Positions 51,393 to 60,249 of a stretch of 64,000 nt of DNA are shown piece after piece. Where the stretch lies: positions 62,001 to 126,000 of the forward strand of contig NZ_BPMK01000008.1 in the NCBI RefSeq assembly GCF_019656455.1, read 5' to 3'. The notes under the pieces are model-generated. The model did not search any database and had not been told where the DNA came from. It saw only the letters and a list, made by a program, of their open reading frames with translations. The DNA is from Noviherbaspirillum aridicola. Lineage in GTDB: Bacteria > Pseudomonadota > Gammaproteobacteria > Burkholderiales > Burkholderiaceae_D. A program made the position numbers and the translations under genes. Numbering within the stretch: the stretch's first letter is position 1; each line of letters starts with the position of its first letter.

Positions 51393-51959
51393 ATGACCAC
51401 TTGCGTCGTCGTCAAGAAAAACGGGCAGATCGCGATTGCCGCGGATTCCCTCGTCACCTTCGGCGATACCCGCCTGTCGCACGACTACGAAGTCAACGAA
51501 AAGATCTTCCAGGTCGGCGAATCCTACGTGACGCTGGCCGGCACCGCCGCCCATTTCCCGGTCATGCGCAAGCTGCTGGCCGGGATGGGTGAGGACTGCC
51601 GTCTCTGCAGCCGCGAGGACGTGTTCGACACCTTTTCGAAGGTGCACGAGATCCTGAAGGAAAAGTACTTCCTCAACACCAAGGAAGAAGAGGAAGACCC
51701 ATACGAGTCGTCGCAGATCACCGCGCTGATCGCCAACCCGAACGGCATCTTCGGCGTGTACTCCTATCGCGAAGTGTTTTCCTTCGACCGTTTCTGGGGC
51801 ATCGGCAGCGGCCGCAACTTCGCGCTCGGCGCCATGTATGCCGCATGGGATCACACCGCGAGCGCGCGAGAGATCGCCGAGATCGGCGTCAAGGCGGGGG
51901 CCGAATTCGACAAGAGCACCTCCGGACCCTTCCGGATCCACAGTTTCCCAATGAAATGA
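51393..51959 (+). CDS. Betaproteobacterial proteasome homologue (BPH) Ntn hydrolase
   Basis: A 188-residue HslV/20S-like Ntn hydrolase. After removal of Met the protein would begin TTCVVVKKNGQ, exposing the catalytic Thr. The proteasome landmarks ADSLVTFGD (Asp17-like) and NEKIFQVGE (Lys33-like), and a GSGRNFALGAMYAA segment, are present. Its length fits BPH, a stand-alone proteasome-like particle described in betaproteobacteria, rather than HslV or Anbu. ATG 51393 is chosen because it puts Thr at position 2; GGAG lies 9 nt upstream. It sits between aceF and lpdA, inside the pyruvate dehydrogenase operon, for reasons unknown. Confidence 0.85.
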   Translation: MTTCVVVKKNGQIAIAADSLVTFGDTRLSHDYEVNEKIFQVGESYVTLAGTAAHFPVMRKLLAGMGEDCRLCSREDVFDTFSKVHEILKEKYFLNTKEEEEDPYESSQITALIANPNGIFGVYSYREVFSFDRFWGIGSGRNFALGAMYAAWDHTASAREIAEIGVKAGAEFDKSTSGPFRIHSFPMK

Positions 51960-52004
51960 ATACGCCTTGCCGCTGACGCGGGGCAGAACAACGGAGCCAC
52001 AACC

Positions 52005-53786
52005 ATGAGCCTGACTGAAGTCAAAGTCCCCGATATCGGCGACTTCAAGGAAGTTGAAGTGATCGAAGTACTGGTCAAGCCCGGCGATACCATCAAGGTC
52101 GAGCAGTCGCTGGTCACGGTGGAGTCGGACAAGGCCAGCATGGAAATCCCGGCCAGCCACGCGGGCGTGGTGAAGGAATTGAAGGTCAAGGTGGGCGACA
52201 AGGTGTCGGAAGGCAGCCTGCTCCTGCTGCTCGAGGCATCGGCCGCGACGCCGGCCCAGCCGCCCGCCGGCTATGGCAGCTCCGCGCCGGCCGCCGCCGC
52301 CGCCACGCCCGCCGCCGCGCCGGCCGCGGTGGCGCCGCAGCCGGCGAGCTTCAGCGGCCAGGCCGACCTGCAATGCGACATGCTGGTGCTTGGCGCCGGG
52401 CCGGGCGGCTATTCCGCCGCCTTCCGCGCCGCCGACCTCGGCATGAATACCGTGCTGGTCGAGCGCTACGCGACGCTCGGCGGCGTCTGCCTCAATGTCG
52501 GCTGCATCCCGTCCAAGGCGCTGCTGCACGTGGCCGCCGTGATCGACGAGACCCAGGCGATGGCCGCGCACGGCGTCACTTTCGGCAGGCCCGAGATCGA
52601 CATCGACAAGCTGCGCGGCTACAAGGAAAGCGTCATCAAGAAGATGACCACCGGCCTGTCCGGCATGGCGCGCGCGCGCAAGGTCAACGTGGTGCAGGGC
52701 GTCGGCCAGTTCGTCGGCCCCAATCACCTGGAAGTGACGACCGCCGACGGCGGCAGGAAGACGGTGCAGTTCAGGCAGGCGATCATCGCCGCCGGCTCTT
52801 CCGTCGTGAACCTGCCCTTCGTGCCGGAAGACCCCCGTATCGTCGACTCCACCGGCGCGCTGGAACTGCGCCAGGTGCCCAGGCGCATGCTGGTCATCGG
52901 CGGCGGCATCATCGGCCTGGAAATGGCGACCGTGTATTCCACGCTGGGCGCGCGCATCGACGTGGTCGAAATGATGGACGGCCTGATGCAGGGCGCCGAC
53001 CGCGACCTCGTCAAGGTCTGGCAGAAGTTCAACGAGAAGCGTTTCGACCGCATCATGACGAAGACCAAGACGGTCGGCGTCGAGGCGCTGGCCGAAGGCA
53101 TCAAGGTCACGTTCGAGAGCGCCGACCCGGCGGTCGCCGCCCCCGAGCCGCAGCTCTACGACATGGTGCTGGTGGCCGTCGGACGCAGCCCCAACGGCAA
53201 GAAGATCGGCGCCGACAAGGCAGGCGTCGCCGTCACCGACCGCGGCTTCATCCCGGTCGACTCGCAGATGCGCACCAACGTGCCGCACATCTTCGCCATC
53301 GGCGACCTCGTCGGCCAGCCGATGCTGGCGCACAAGGCGGTGCATGAAGCCCACGTCGCCGCCGAGGCGGCTGCGGGCGAGAAATCGCATTTCGACGCGC
53401 GCGTCATCCCGTCCGTCGCCTACACCGATCCGGAAGTGGCCTGGGTCGGCCTGACCGAAGACGAGGCGAAGGCCAAGGGCGTCAAGCTGGAGAAGGGCCT
53501 GTTCCCGTGGGCCGCGTCCGGCCGCGCGGTGGCCAACGGCCGCGACGAGGGTTTCACCAAGCTGCTGTTCGACGCCGAGACGCATCGCATCGTCGGCGGC
53601 GGCATCGTCGGCACCCACGCCGGCGACATGATCGGCGAGATCGCGCTGGCGATCGAGATGGGCGCCGACGCGGTCGACATCGGCAAGACCATCCATCCTC
53701 ACCCGACGCTCGGCGAATCGATCGGCATGGCGGCGGAAGTCATGGAAGGTGTCTGCACCGACCTGCCGCCGGCACGCAGGAAGTAA
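52005..53786 (+). CDS. lpdA: Dihydrolipoyl dehydrogenase with N-terminal lipoyl domain
   Basis: A 593-residue FAD enzyme that reoxidises the lipoyl groups of AceF with NAD. An N-terminal lipoyl domain (Lys in VESDKASMEIP, about residue 43) and an Ala/Pro linker (about 80-120) precede the flavoprotein. The flavoprotein has LGAGPGGYSAAFRAADLG for FAD, the redox pair GGVCLNVGCIPSK, the NAD motif VIGGGIIGLEMATVYS and the catalytic HPHPTLGES at the C-terminus. The lipoyl domain closely copies those of AceF. Last gene of the pdh operon. Confidence 0.97.
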   Translation: MSLTEVKVPDIGDFKEVEVIEVLVKPGDTIKVEQSLVTVESDKASMEIPASHAGVVKELKVKVGDKVSEGSLLLLLEASAATPAQPPAGYGSSAPAAAAATPAAAPAAVAPQPASFSGQADLQCDMLVLGAGPGGYSAAFRAADLGMNTVLVERYATLGGVCLNVGCIPSKALLHVAAVIDETQAMAAHGVTFGRPEIDIDKLRGYKESVIKKMTTGLSGMARARKVNVVQGVGQFVGPNHLEVTTADGGRKTVQFRQAIIAAGSSVVNLPFVPEDPRIVDSTGALELRQVPRRMLVIGGGIIGLEMATVYSTLGARIDVVEMMDGLMQGADRDLVKVWQKFNEKRFDRIMTKTKTVGVEALAEGIKVTFESADPAVAAPEPQLYDMVLVAVGRSPNGKKIGADKAGVAVTDRGFIPVDSQMRTNVPHIFAIGDLVGQPMLAHKAVHEAHVAAEAAAGEKSHFDARVIPSVAYTDPEVAWVGLTEDEAKAKGVKLEKGLFPWAASGRAVANGRDEGFTKLLFDAETHRIVGGGIVGTHAGDMIGEIALAIEMGADAVDIGKTIHPHPTLGESIGMAAEVMEGVCTDLPPARRK

Positions 53787-53794
53787 TCGCAGGC

Positions 53795-53820
53795 ACGCGG
53801 CGGCTGCCCGGCCGCCGCGT
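53795..53820 (+). terminator. Hairpin after lpdA
   Basis: A perfect 10-bp stem ACGCGGCGGC / GCCGCCGCGT with a six-base loop begins 8 nt after the lpdA stop codon. No T-run follows, so it may be an RNA-stability hairpin or part of a Rho-dependent terminator. Confidence 0.45.
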
Positions 53821-54155
53821 CGCATTCCACAGGCAGGTTCGGGCAGCGTATCCTACCCCTGTTGCATGGAATCTTCGAGGCCGTCGGCGGACCTGCGGCC
53901 ACCGCGCTTCGAAGACAATTGCACGCGACGCCCCCATTTCAGCTGCGGATGCCTGCGAAGCCGCCGTCGGGCGAAGCAGGGCCGTCAGGCACGTGATAGC
54001 CGGCGGACGGCCGCGACGTTAGACGGTACCCAGACAGTCCGACTGCTAACGTTTATTTCCAATGTTCATTTCCCTACTGCCCTCAACGATCCGGCCGGCG
54101 GAACTCTTGCCGGGTGAAGGTTACTCAGCGGTGTCGATTTTTTCGGGAGCATCAT
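53821..54155. other. Intergenic region between lpdA and the NEL effector gene
   Basis: About 335 bp with no gene. Base composition falls near 54040-54085. An inverted repeat with arms ACGTTAG / CTAACGT (54016-54022 and 54046-54052) lies about 100 nt before the effector start and could be a regulator site or leader hairpin. I saw no canonical hrp/pip box. Confidence 0.4.
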
Positions 54156-56450
54156 GTGCGGTTGCGCGATCTGAACTGCGGTATACCTTTCTTGCGTCAT
54201 GGGGGCGGAGCTTCATCCTCGCCCGGGCACTCGTCTCAACCGGTATCGGCGCAGCCGGCTGCCGGGTCTTCCACGGCGATGAACCCGTCTGGCGCTCACC
54301 CAGACACTGCGTCCGCGGGACGCGGGGGGCGTCTGCGATGGCTGTGCATGTGGCGGCGCCGACACCACGCAAGCGCATCGCAGCAGCAGCATCCGGGACA
54401 CCACGCCGGCGCATCACAGCAGCTGCATCCGGGTCATCATCAAGCCACATCCCCGCAAGTGCAGCGGGAACACCACCCAGGCGCATCCTCGGAACTACAG
54501 CCCGAACACCAGGTAGCTCCCTCACCCCAGGCGCCCTCGTTGGCCCGATCCGTGGCTGGCAGCTCGGACCAGAGCGCGGCGTCTGCTTCCGATGAGAGCG
54601 CTGGGCGGACCGATTCTTCCGGACCCTCGCAGGGGACGAGCCCGCCGCGTTCCGGTGCCGTCGGTTTGGAACATGACGCGGCTTCAGGATCGACAGCACC
54701 GGAAACGAGCGGATCGTCGGCGGGCCCGAGCGAGGGGCCTTCGGAAAGCGCGACTGCCTCCCCTCAAGAACAGCGGACGGTCGCAGCGCTGGTGCCGCCG
54801 CAGGCGGACTATCTCTCCGCACTGAGCGCCTGGGCAAGTCGCGGGTCGCAGGACGAATATCGTGCTGACGCCGTGGAGCTGATACAGGAATGGTTCGAAG
54901 ATGGCGGCCTGGAGAGCGAACTCTCATTCGAAGGCCTCAATCTGCGCGAGCTGCCGCCGCTGCCAGCCGGACTGCGTAAGCTGAATGTAGATGGCAACCC
55001 TTTGAACTCCCTGGGAGCGGCGCTGCCATCCTCGCTGACAGAGCTTCATGCGGCGGAGTGCGGCTTGACCGATTTGCCCGAACTGCCGGGTTCACTGACC
55101 TGGATCGAATTGGACAGTAACCAGCTTGAGGAACTGCCGCCACTGCCGCATGGATTGCGGTGGTTGGGCATGACTGAGAACCGCTTATCCCGTCTGCCCG
55201 ACGATCTCACTTTGCCGCAAGCGCTGGAAACGCTCGATCTGCGCGGCAATCAGCTCGACCGCCTGCCGAACGAGCTTGCCTTGCCACCTTCGCTGGAAAC
55301 GCTGAATCTGAGCGACAACCACTTGACTGCCCTGCCATGGCACGGCGAAACGCGCTCGGGTGCACATTGCGTCGTCATCGTTGGAGGCAACCCGTTTTCC
55401 CCGCATGAAATTGCGCGGCTCAAGGCGCTGGCCGGGAACGCCAATTATTTCGGTCCACGAATCACTTTCTCCGAGGACGAGCCACCGCTTGATTTCGAAA
55501 CCCGTCCCTTGGCGAATGCGGTCGTCGCCTGGTATGAGGACGTCGGGCAAGAGGCCGATCAGGATGCGTGGAGCGAGTTTGAGAAGGAAGAGGGGGGCGC
55601 AGACTTTTCGACGTTCCTCGATCGCCTGCGCGCATCAGCCAATTTCCCATTCGAGGAATTCCGCCAGAGTGTCGTTGAACTGCTGACTACCATAGCCGCT
55701 GACCCCAGGCAAAGGAGCCTTTGTTTCAGGATGGTCATGACGGAGCTGACACGGTGTGAGGATCGGGTAACGCTGGCAATGAACGCGCTGGACAATGCGC
55801 GCAGGATCGCCAGCGTCGAAGCGGGAGACTTCGATCGCAACGTGGCTGGCCTGGTCTCCCTGGCGAGAGGTATGTTCCGTTTGGCCAAGCTTGCAGAGAT
55901 TGCGAAAGACAAAGTGACAGTGCTTGAACAGCACGCCTTGCCTTCGGATCCGCCGCTGGATCCTATCCAGGTGTATCTCGCCTATCAAATCGGTCTGCGC
56001 CAGCGGCTGAACCTGCCGATATCGACGTTTCTGATGCGCGCCGAGGAAAGCTACTCAAAGGTTACCCAGTCCGATCTCAATGAGGCGGAACTGCGCGTGC
56101 GGGATTCGGAGGCGACTGACTTCGTCCACTTTCTGTCGACCGAGTGGGGCCCCTGGCAATCGTTCCTGCAGCGGAACCACGCGGAAGAGCATGAGTCAGC
56201 CAAGGAAGAGCTGATCGACGCAATGGGAGACGAATTCAACACTGCACTCGAACGGGAGCTCGAGCAAGCCGGTCTGCCGCGGACCGAAGACACCGAACGG
56301 GTGCTCGGTGTGAAATTGAAAGAACAGATCGCGCATGACATCAATGGAAAGTTGCTCAGATCTGTCCTGGCGCGCACGCAGTTGTTGCACCTGCTTGACT
56401 CGCCGGAACCCCAATCCCCCGAGACCACATCGGCTGGCCCGTCGGACTGA
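54156..56450 (+). CDS. LRR-NEL E3 ubiquitin ligase effector (IpaH/SspH type)
   Basis: A 764-residue protein predicted to be injected into a eukaryotic host cell, where it attaches ubiquitin to a host protein. Residues 1 to about 230 are disordered, rich in Ser, Ala, Pro, His and Gln. About six short leucine-rich repeats follow (residues 262-410, LRKLNVDGNPL, LETLDLRGNQL, LETLNLSDNHL), the usual substrate reader. The C-terminal NEL domain has catalytic Cys534 in TRCEDRVTLAMNAL, then GLVSLARGMFRLAKLAEIAKDKV, IQVYLAYQIGLRQRLNL and EWGPWQSFL, all IpaH-like. GTG 54156 has GGGAG 6 nt upstream; GTG 54114 would add 14 residues. No signal peptide or secretion genes are nearby. Confidence 0.88.
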   Translation: MRLRDLNCGIPFLRHGGGASSSPGHSSQPVSAQPAAGSSTAMNPSGAHPDTASAGRGGRLRWLCMWRRRHHASASQQQHPGHHAGASQQLHPGHHQATSPQVQREHHPGASSELQPEHQVAPSPQAPSLARSVAGSSDQSAASASDESAGRTDSSGPSQGTSPPRSGAVGLEHDAASGSTAPETSGSSAGPSEGPSESATASPQEQRTVAALVPPQADYLSALSAWASRGSQDEYRADAVELIQEWFEDGGLESELSFEGLNLRELPPLPAGLRKLNVDGNPLNSLGAALPSSLTELHAAECGLTDLPELPGSLTWIELDSNQLEELPPLPHGLRWLGMTENRLSRLPDDLTLPQALETLDLRGNQLDRLPNELALPPSLETLNLSDNHLTALPWHGETRSGAHCVVIVGGNPFSPHEIARLKALAGNANYFGPRITFSEDEPPLDFETRPLANAVVAWYEDVGQEADQDAWSEFEKEEGGADFSTFLDRLRASANFPFEEFRQSVVELLTTIAADPRQRSLCFRMVMTELTRCEDRVTLAMNALDNARRIASVEAGDFDRNVAGLVSLARGMFRLAKLAEIAKDKVTVLEQHALPSDPPLDPIQVYLAYQIGLRQRLNLPISTFLMRAEESYSKVTQSDLNEAELRVRDSEATDFVHFLSTEWGPWQSFLQRNHAEEHESAKEELIDAMGDEFNTALERELEQAGLPRTEDTERVLGVKLKEQIAHDINGKLLRSVLARTQLLHLLDSPEPQSPETTSAGPSD

Positions 56451-56553
56451 AAACGGGAGGCGCAGCGCCCGCAGTCGACGCTGCCTGCGCGATGGCGCCA
56501 ATCCCTTCGAGCGCCGGTTCTGCCGGTCGCCCGGGAAGCGCCGCTCGCCCCCG

Positions 56554-57453
56554 CTACAACAGCCGCGGCGGCGTCATGAAATCGGCCGAGGCGAGGACGG
56601 ACGCCAGGATCGCCGGCTGGAATGAACGATCATCGTTGCGGCGTCGCTGCAGGGTATAGGTCAGCGGCGCCAGCGACGGTTCGGTCCGCAGGACGCGCAG
56701 GACGCCTTTGCGCGCGAGCGAGCGGGCCCAGATCTCCGGCAGGAAGCCGATGCCGAGTCCGCCGATCAGCAAACCGGCGATCGCGCCCCAGCTGTTGCAG
56801 ATGAGGCGGTGCGGTACATCCAGGTTTTTCGCCATCAGCCACTCATCCAGGATCTTCGTGGTGCCGGCGCCGGTGGGCAGCGTCACGATCGGATGCTCTT
56901 CGAACAGCTTCTCCCGGTATTCGGCTTTCCTGCCGACGACGGAAGGCGAGCCGACCCAGGCGAAATGAGTCTGTCCGATGGTGTGGGACACGATGGACGG
57001 ATGCGACGACCGGCCGGCGATGACCGCGCAGTCCAGCTCGCCGTTGCGCAGCCGCTCGCCGAGGACGCGGCCGATGTCGACATGCGGTTCGAGGCGCAGA
57101 TCGGGATGGTGCTGCCGCGTGTGCGCGAGCAGCCGCGGCAGCCAGGTCAGCGCGCACAGCTCCCCGACGCCGAGCAGGCAACGGCCGGAGAGGCCGGTAT
57201 CCTGCCCGAGGGCGCGGCGGGTGGCCTCGGCCGACTGCAGCAGCGCGCCGGCATGCGGCAGGAAGCGTTCCCCGGCGACCGTCAGCACGGCCTTGTGACC
57301 GGTGCGGTCGAACAGCCGTACACCGACCGACTCCTCAAGTTCCACCAGCCGCTTGGACAGCGAGGAGGTGGAGAGATGCAGGCGTTCGGCAGCCATCGCA
57401 AAGTTGGCGCAGGTTGCGGCCCAATAGAATGCCTCAAGCTGTTTCAAAGTCAT
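56554..57453 (-). CDS. LysR family regulator of the hydroxyacid cluster
   Basis: A 299-residue LysR-type regulator with the N-terminal helix-turn-helix TLKQLEAFYWAATCANFAMAAERLHLSTSSLSKRL and a C-terminal effector-binding domain. It is divergent from the binding-protein/oxidase/TctC cluster, which it probably regulates. ATG 57453 has GAGGG 5 nt upstream; ATG 57468 is in frame but lacks a ribosome site. The effector is unknown. Confidence 0.9.
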   Translation of the reverse strand: MTLKQLEAFYWAATCANFAMAAERLHLSTSSLSKRLVELEESVGVRLFDRTGHKAVLTVAGERFLPHAGALLQSAEATRRALGQDTGLSGRCLLGVGELCALTWLPRLLAHTRQHHPDLRLEPHVDIGRVLGERLRNGELDCAVIAGRSSHPSIVSHTIGQTHFAWVGSPSVVGRKAEYREKLFEEHPIVTLPTGAGTTKILDEWLMAKNLDVPHRLICNSWGAIAGLLIGGLGIGFLPEIWARSLARKGVLRVLRTEPSLAPLTYTLQRRRNDDRSFQPAILASVLASADFMTPPRLL

Positions 57454-57575
57454 GCCGGCCCTCTTCATTCAAGAAAAGCAAACAAAAACGTTAGCATAAA
57501 TTCACTTTCCCGCTAGCACGGCTCCACGTAGATTTGCACTCCGCGGTGCGTCGCCGCAACAGAAGGAGACCTGTT

Positions 57576-58718
57576 ATGAACGGAACCGTCCTGATCAGGG
57601 CATGGTGGGCATGCCTGGTCTGTGCCGCCGTGGCAATCGGCCCCGCTGCCGCGCAAGTCCTCGTCGTCGGCCAGTCGACGACCCTCTCCGGTCCGCAAGC
57701 GGGATCAGGCGAACCGATGCGTGCGGGCGCCAAGCTCTATTTCGACAGTGTCAATGCGGCGGGCGGCGTCCACGGCCGCAAGGTCCACCTCATCAGCAAG
57801 GACGATCAGTACAAACCGGAGCTGACCGAAAAGCATGTCGCGGAGCTCATCGAAAAGGACGACGCGATCGTGCTTCTCGGAGGCGCGGGCACCGCCAACA
57901 ACGAGGCCCTGCTGCGCAACGGGCTGCTGGAGCGGGCAGGCATTGCGCTCGTGGGTCCGCGCACCGGCGGCACCGCACTGCGCAGGCCCTTCAATCCCTG
58001 GATGTTCCATATTCGCGGCAGCTATGCCGATGAGGTCACCAAGGCGGTCGAACAGTTTACTGCCATCGCCCGCAAGCGAATAGGCATCGTGTACCAGAAC
58101 GACAACTTCGGCCTCGACGGTCTGCGCGCCGCGGAGCTGGCCCTTGCCCGCCTTGGGCTCAAGCCCGAGTTCCTCGCGAGTTACGAGCGCAACTCGACCG
58201 AGGTGAAGAAAGCCGTGGAGCAGGCGGTGCAAGCCGGCACACCGGCCATCCTGCTGCTGACGACGACCGGCGCGACCGCCGCGTTCACCGCCCAGTACAA
58301 GGCGGCGGGAGGCGCCGGCCAGCTGATCGGTCTGTCGGTCAACGACCTGCCGGCGATCGTCCGCGAGATCGGCGTACAGGCGGCGCGCGGCCTCGCACTG
58401 ACCAGTGTCTTCCCCAGTCCTACCCGGACCGACATTCCCATCGTGAAGGAGTATCGCCAGGCGCTCGCGCGCTTCGGCGCCGAAGACGCCGCGCCGTCGA
58501 CGACCGCGCTCGAAGGCTATATCGCGGCGAGGGTGATCGTCGAGGCCCTGCGCCGCGCCGGTCCCAATCCCACGCGCGCGTCCGTCATGAAAAGCCTCGA
58601 GTCCTTCGGCCGCACCGACATCGGCGGCTTCCCGGTCGAGTTCGGGCCGCGGGTTCGCGGCGGCTCTCATTACGTCGACGTCACCATCGTCAACAGGAAC
58701 GGGCAAGTGCTGCGCTGA
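57576..58718 (+). CDS. Branched-chain-type ABC transporter binding protein
   Basis: A 380-residue periplasmic binding protein of the LivJ-like family. The signal peptide ends near GPAAA before QVLVVGQSTTLSGPQAG. The mature domain has GRKVHLISKDDQYKPELTEKHVAELIEKDDAIVLLG-type features of amino-acid or aromatic-acid receptors. Permease and ATPase genes are absent. AAGGAG precedes the ATG. It heads a cluster with an FMN oxidase and a TctC protein, so the ligand may be a hydroxy acid or related carboxylate. Confidence 0.87.
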   Translation: MNGTVLIRAWWACLVCAAVAIGPAAAQVLVVGQSTTLSGPQAGSGEPMRAGAKLYFDSVNAAGGVHGRKVHLISKDDQYKPELTEKHVAELIEKDDAIVLLGGAGTANNEALLRNGLLERAGIALVGPRTGGTALRRPFNPWMFHIRGSYADEVTKAVEQFTAIARKRIGIVYQNDNFGLDGLRAAELALARLGLKPEFLASYERNSTEVKKAVEQAVQAGTPAILLLTTTGATAAFTAQYKAAGGAGQLIGLSVNDLPAIVREIGVQAARGLALTSVFPSPTRTDIPIVKEYRQALARFGAEDAAPSTTALEGYIAARVIVEALRRAGPNPTRASVMKSLESFGRTDIGGFPVEFGPRVRGGSHYVDVTIVNRNGQVLR

Positions 58719-58795
58719 GGCCTGCCTGCATCGCCCGGGAGGCTTCATGCAGCGGGCGTGTTCGCCCGCATCCGGGTTCACCCGGCGTCTAAACG

Positions 58796-58810
58796 TTCGA
58801 ATAAATCGAA
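58796..58810. promoter_or_regulatory. Palindrome upstream of the FMN oxidase gene
   Basis: TTCGA-ATAAA-TCGAA is a perfect 5-bp inverted repeat in an AT-rich patch 87 nt before the oxidase start. It could be an operator for internal regulation of the cluster. Confidence 0.3.
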
Positions 58811-58896
58811 TAAGCACGTGGAAACAATTTCGCTTTTGGCAAACGAGTTCCGGGTCTACAGTTTCTGTGCCGTCACCACATTCCGGGAGCCTGAAG

Positions 58897-60144
58897 ATGG
58901 ACCGTTCGCCCACACTCGATCCTTGCCGCATGCAGGCGCCGAGCAAGCCCGCCGCGCCGGCGCGGCCGGCCGCGACGCTGGCCGGCATACTGTCACTGCA
59001 TGATTTCGAAGACCGGGCGCGACGCATTCTGCCGCGCCCCCTGTTCGGCTATATCTCCGGCGCGGCGGAAGACAACCGGTCGCTGGACGATAACCGTGCC
59101 GCCTTCGACGAATACCGGTTCATGCCGCGGGTACTGGTCGATGTCTCGCGGCGCTCGGCGCACACGGTACTGTTCGGGAAGACCTACGCCGCGCCGTTCG
59201 GCATCGCGCCGGTGGGCATCAGCGCGCTGTCCGCGTTCGAGGGCGATCTCGTGCTCGCCGAGGCGGCCCAGCAAGCGGGCATCCCGGCGGTGATGAGCGG
59301 CAGCTCGCTGATGCCGATGGAACTCGTCGCCGAGCGTGCGCCCGATACCTGGTTTCAGGCCTATCTGCCGGCCGATCAGGTCCGCATCGACGGGCTGATC
59401 GACCGCGTCGCCCGCGCCGGCTTCAGGACGCTCGTCGTCACGGTCGACATCCCCGTGTGGGCAAACCGTGAAAACAATATCCGCGCCGGCTTTTCGACGC
59501 CGCTGCGTCCCAGTCTCAGGCTTGCGTGGGACGGACTGATCCGCCCGCGCTGGCTGCTCGGGACCTTCGCACGTACCCTGCTCAGGCATGGCATGCCGCA
59601 CTTCGAGAATTCCTTCGCCACGCGCGGCGCGCCCATCCTCTCCCGTGACGCGATCAGGGACACCGTGGGGCGCGATCATCTGAACTGGGAGAACATCGCC
59701 GCCATCCGCCGCAGATGGCAGGGACACCTGATCATCAAGGGGATACTCAACCCGGCGGATGCACTCAGGGCGCGCAACGCGGGGGCCGACGGCATCATCG
59801 TGTCGAACCATGGCGGCCGTCAGCTCGACGGCGCGGCATCCGCGCTGCGCGTGCTCGACAGGGTCATGCCGGCCGCCGGCGGCATGACGGTCATGGTGGA
59901 CGGCGGCATTCGCCGCGGCAGCGACGTGCTCAAGGCACTCGCGCTCGGCGCGAAAGCGGTGTTCGCCGGGCGCCCCTTCATGTACGCGGCGGTGGTGCAG
60001 GGGCGCAGCGGCGTCTCGCATGCGATCCGCCTCCTGTACGACGAAGTCGACCGCAACATGGCCATGCTGGGCATCAACCGGCTCGACGAGCTGGACGCTT
60101 CCTTTCTGCTGCATGCCGGCGCACTGCCATCCCGACGTCCGTAG
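58897..60144 (+). CDS. FMN-dependent 2-hydroxyacid oxidase/dehydrogenase
   Basis: A 415-residue flavoenzyme of the lactate/mandelate/glycolate oxidase family that turns 2-hydroxy acids into 2-oxo acids. The active-site SNHGGRQLDG (catalytic His and Arg) is intact, with FGIAPVGIS, ADGIIVSNHGG and VMVDGGIRRGSDVLKALALGAKAVFAGRPFMYA-type FMN phosphate region. GGGAG lies 8 nt before ATG 58897. A basic, Pro-rich N-terminal extension of about 35 residues precedes the domain. The substrate cannot be told from sequence; lactate or mandelate-like acids are possible. Confidence 0.9.
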   Translation: MDRSPTLDPCRMQAPSKPAAPARPAATLAGILSLHDFEDRARRILPRPLFGYISGAAEDNRSLDDNRAAFDEYRFMPRVLVDVSRRSAHTVLFGKTYAAPFGIAPVGISALSAFEGDLVLAEAAQQAGIPAVMSGSSLMPMELVAERAPDTWFQAYLPADQVRIDGLIDRVARAGFRTLVVTVDIPVWANRENNIRAGFSTPLRPSLRLAWDGLIRPRWLLGTFARTLLRHGMPHFENSFATRGAPILSRDAIRDTVGRDHLNWENIAAIRRRWQGHLIIKGILNPADALRARNAGADGIIVSNHGGRQLDGAASALRVLDRVMPAAGGMTVMVDGGIRRGSDVLKALALGAKAVFAGRPFMYAAVVQGRSGVSHAIRLLYDEVDRNMAMLGINRLDELDASFLLHAGALPSRRP

Positions 60145-60249
60145 GAAAACGCACCGGCCGGATGACATGCCGCCCGGCCCGGCCGGGTAAGCGCGATTGC
60201 CGCCAGGCGGAGACTTTGACTTGCCGTTCAATTCAAGAGGAGAGACACC

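Noticed and set aside
54062-54595. A plus-strand frame of 177 codons overlapping the NEL gene start
   Set aside because: Ala/Thr/Pro-rich with no domain; it is the +1 shadow of the low-complexity N-terminal part of the LRR-NEL gene, whose frame runs through to the conserved domain.
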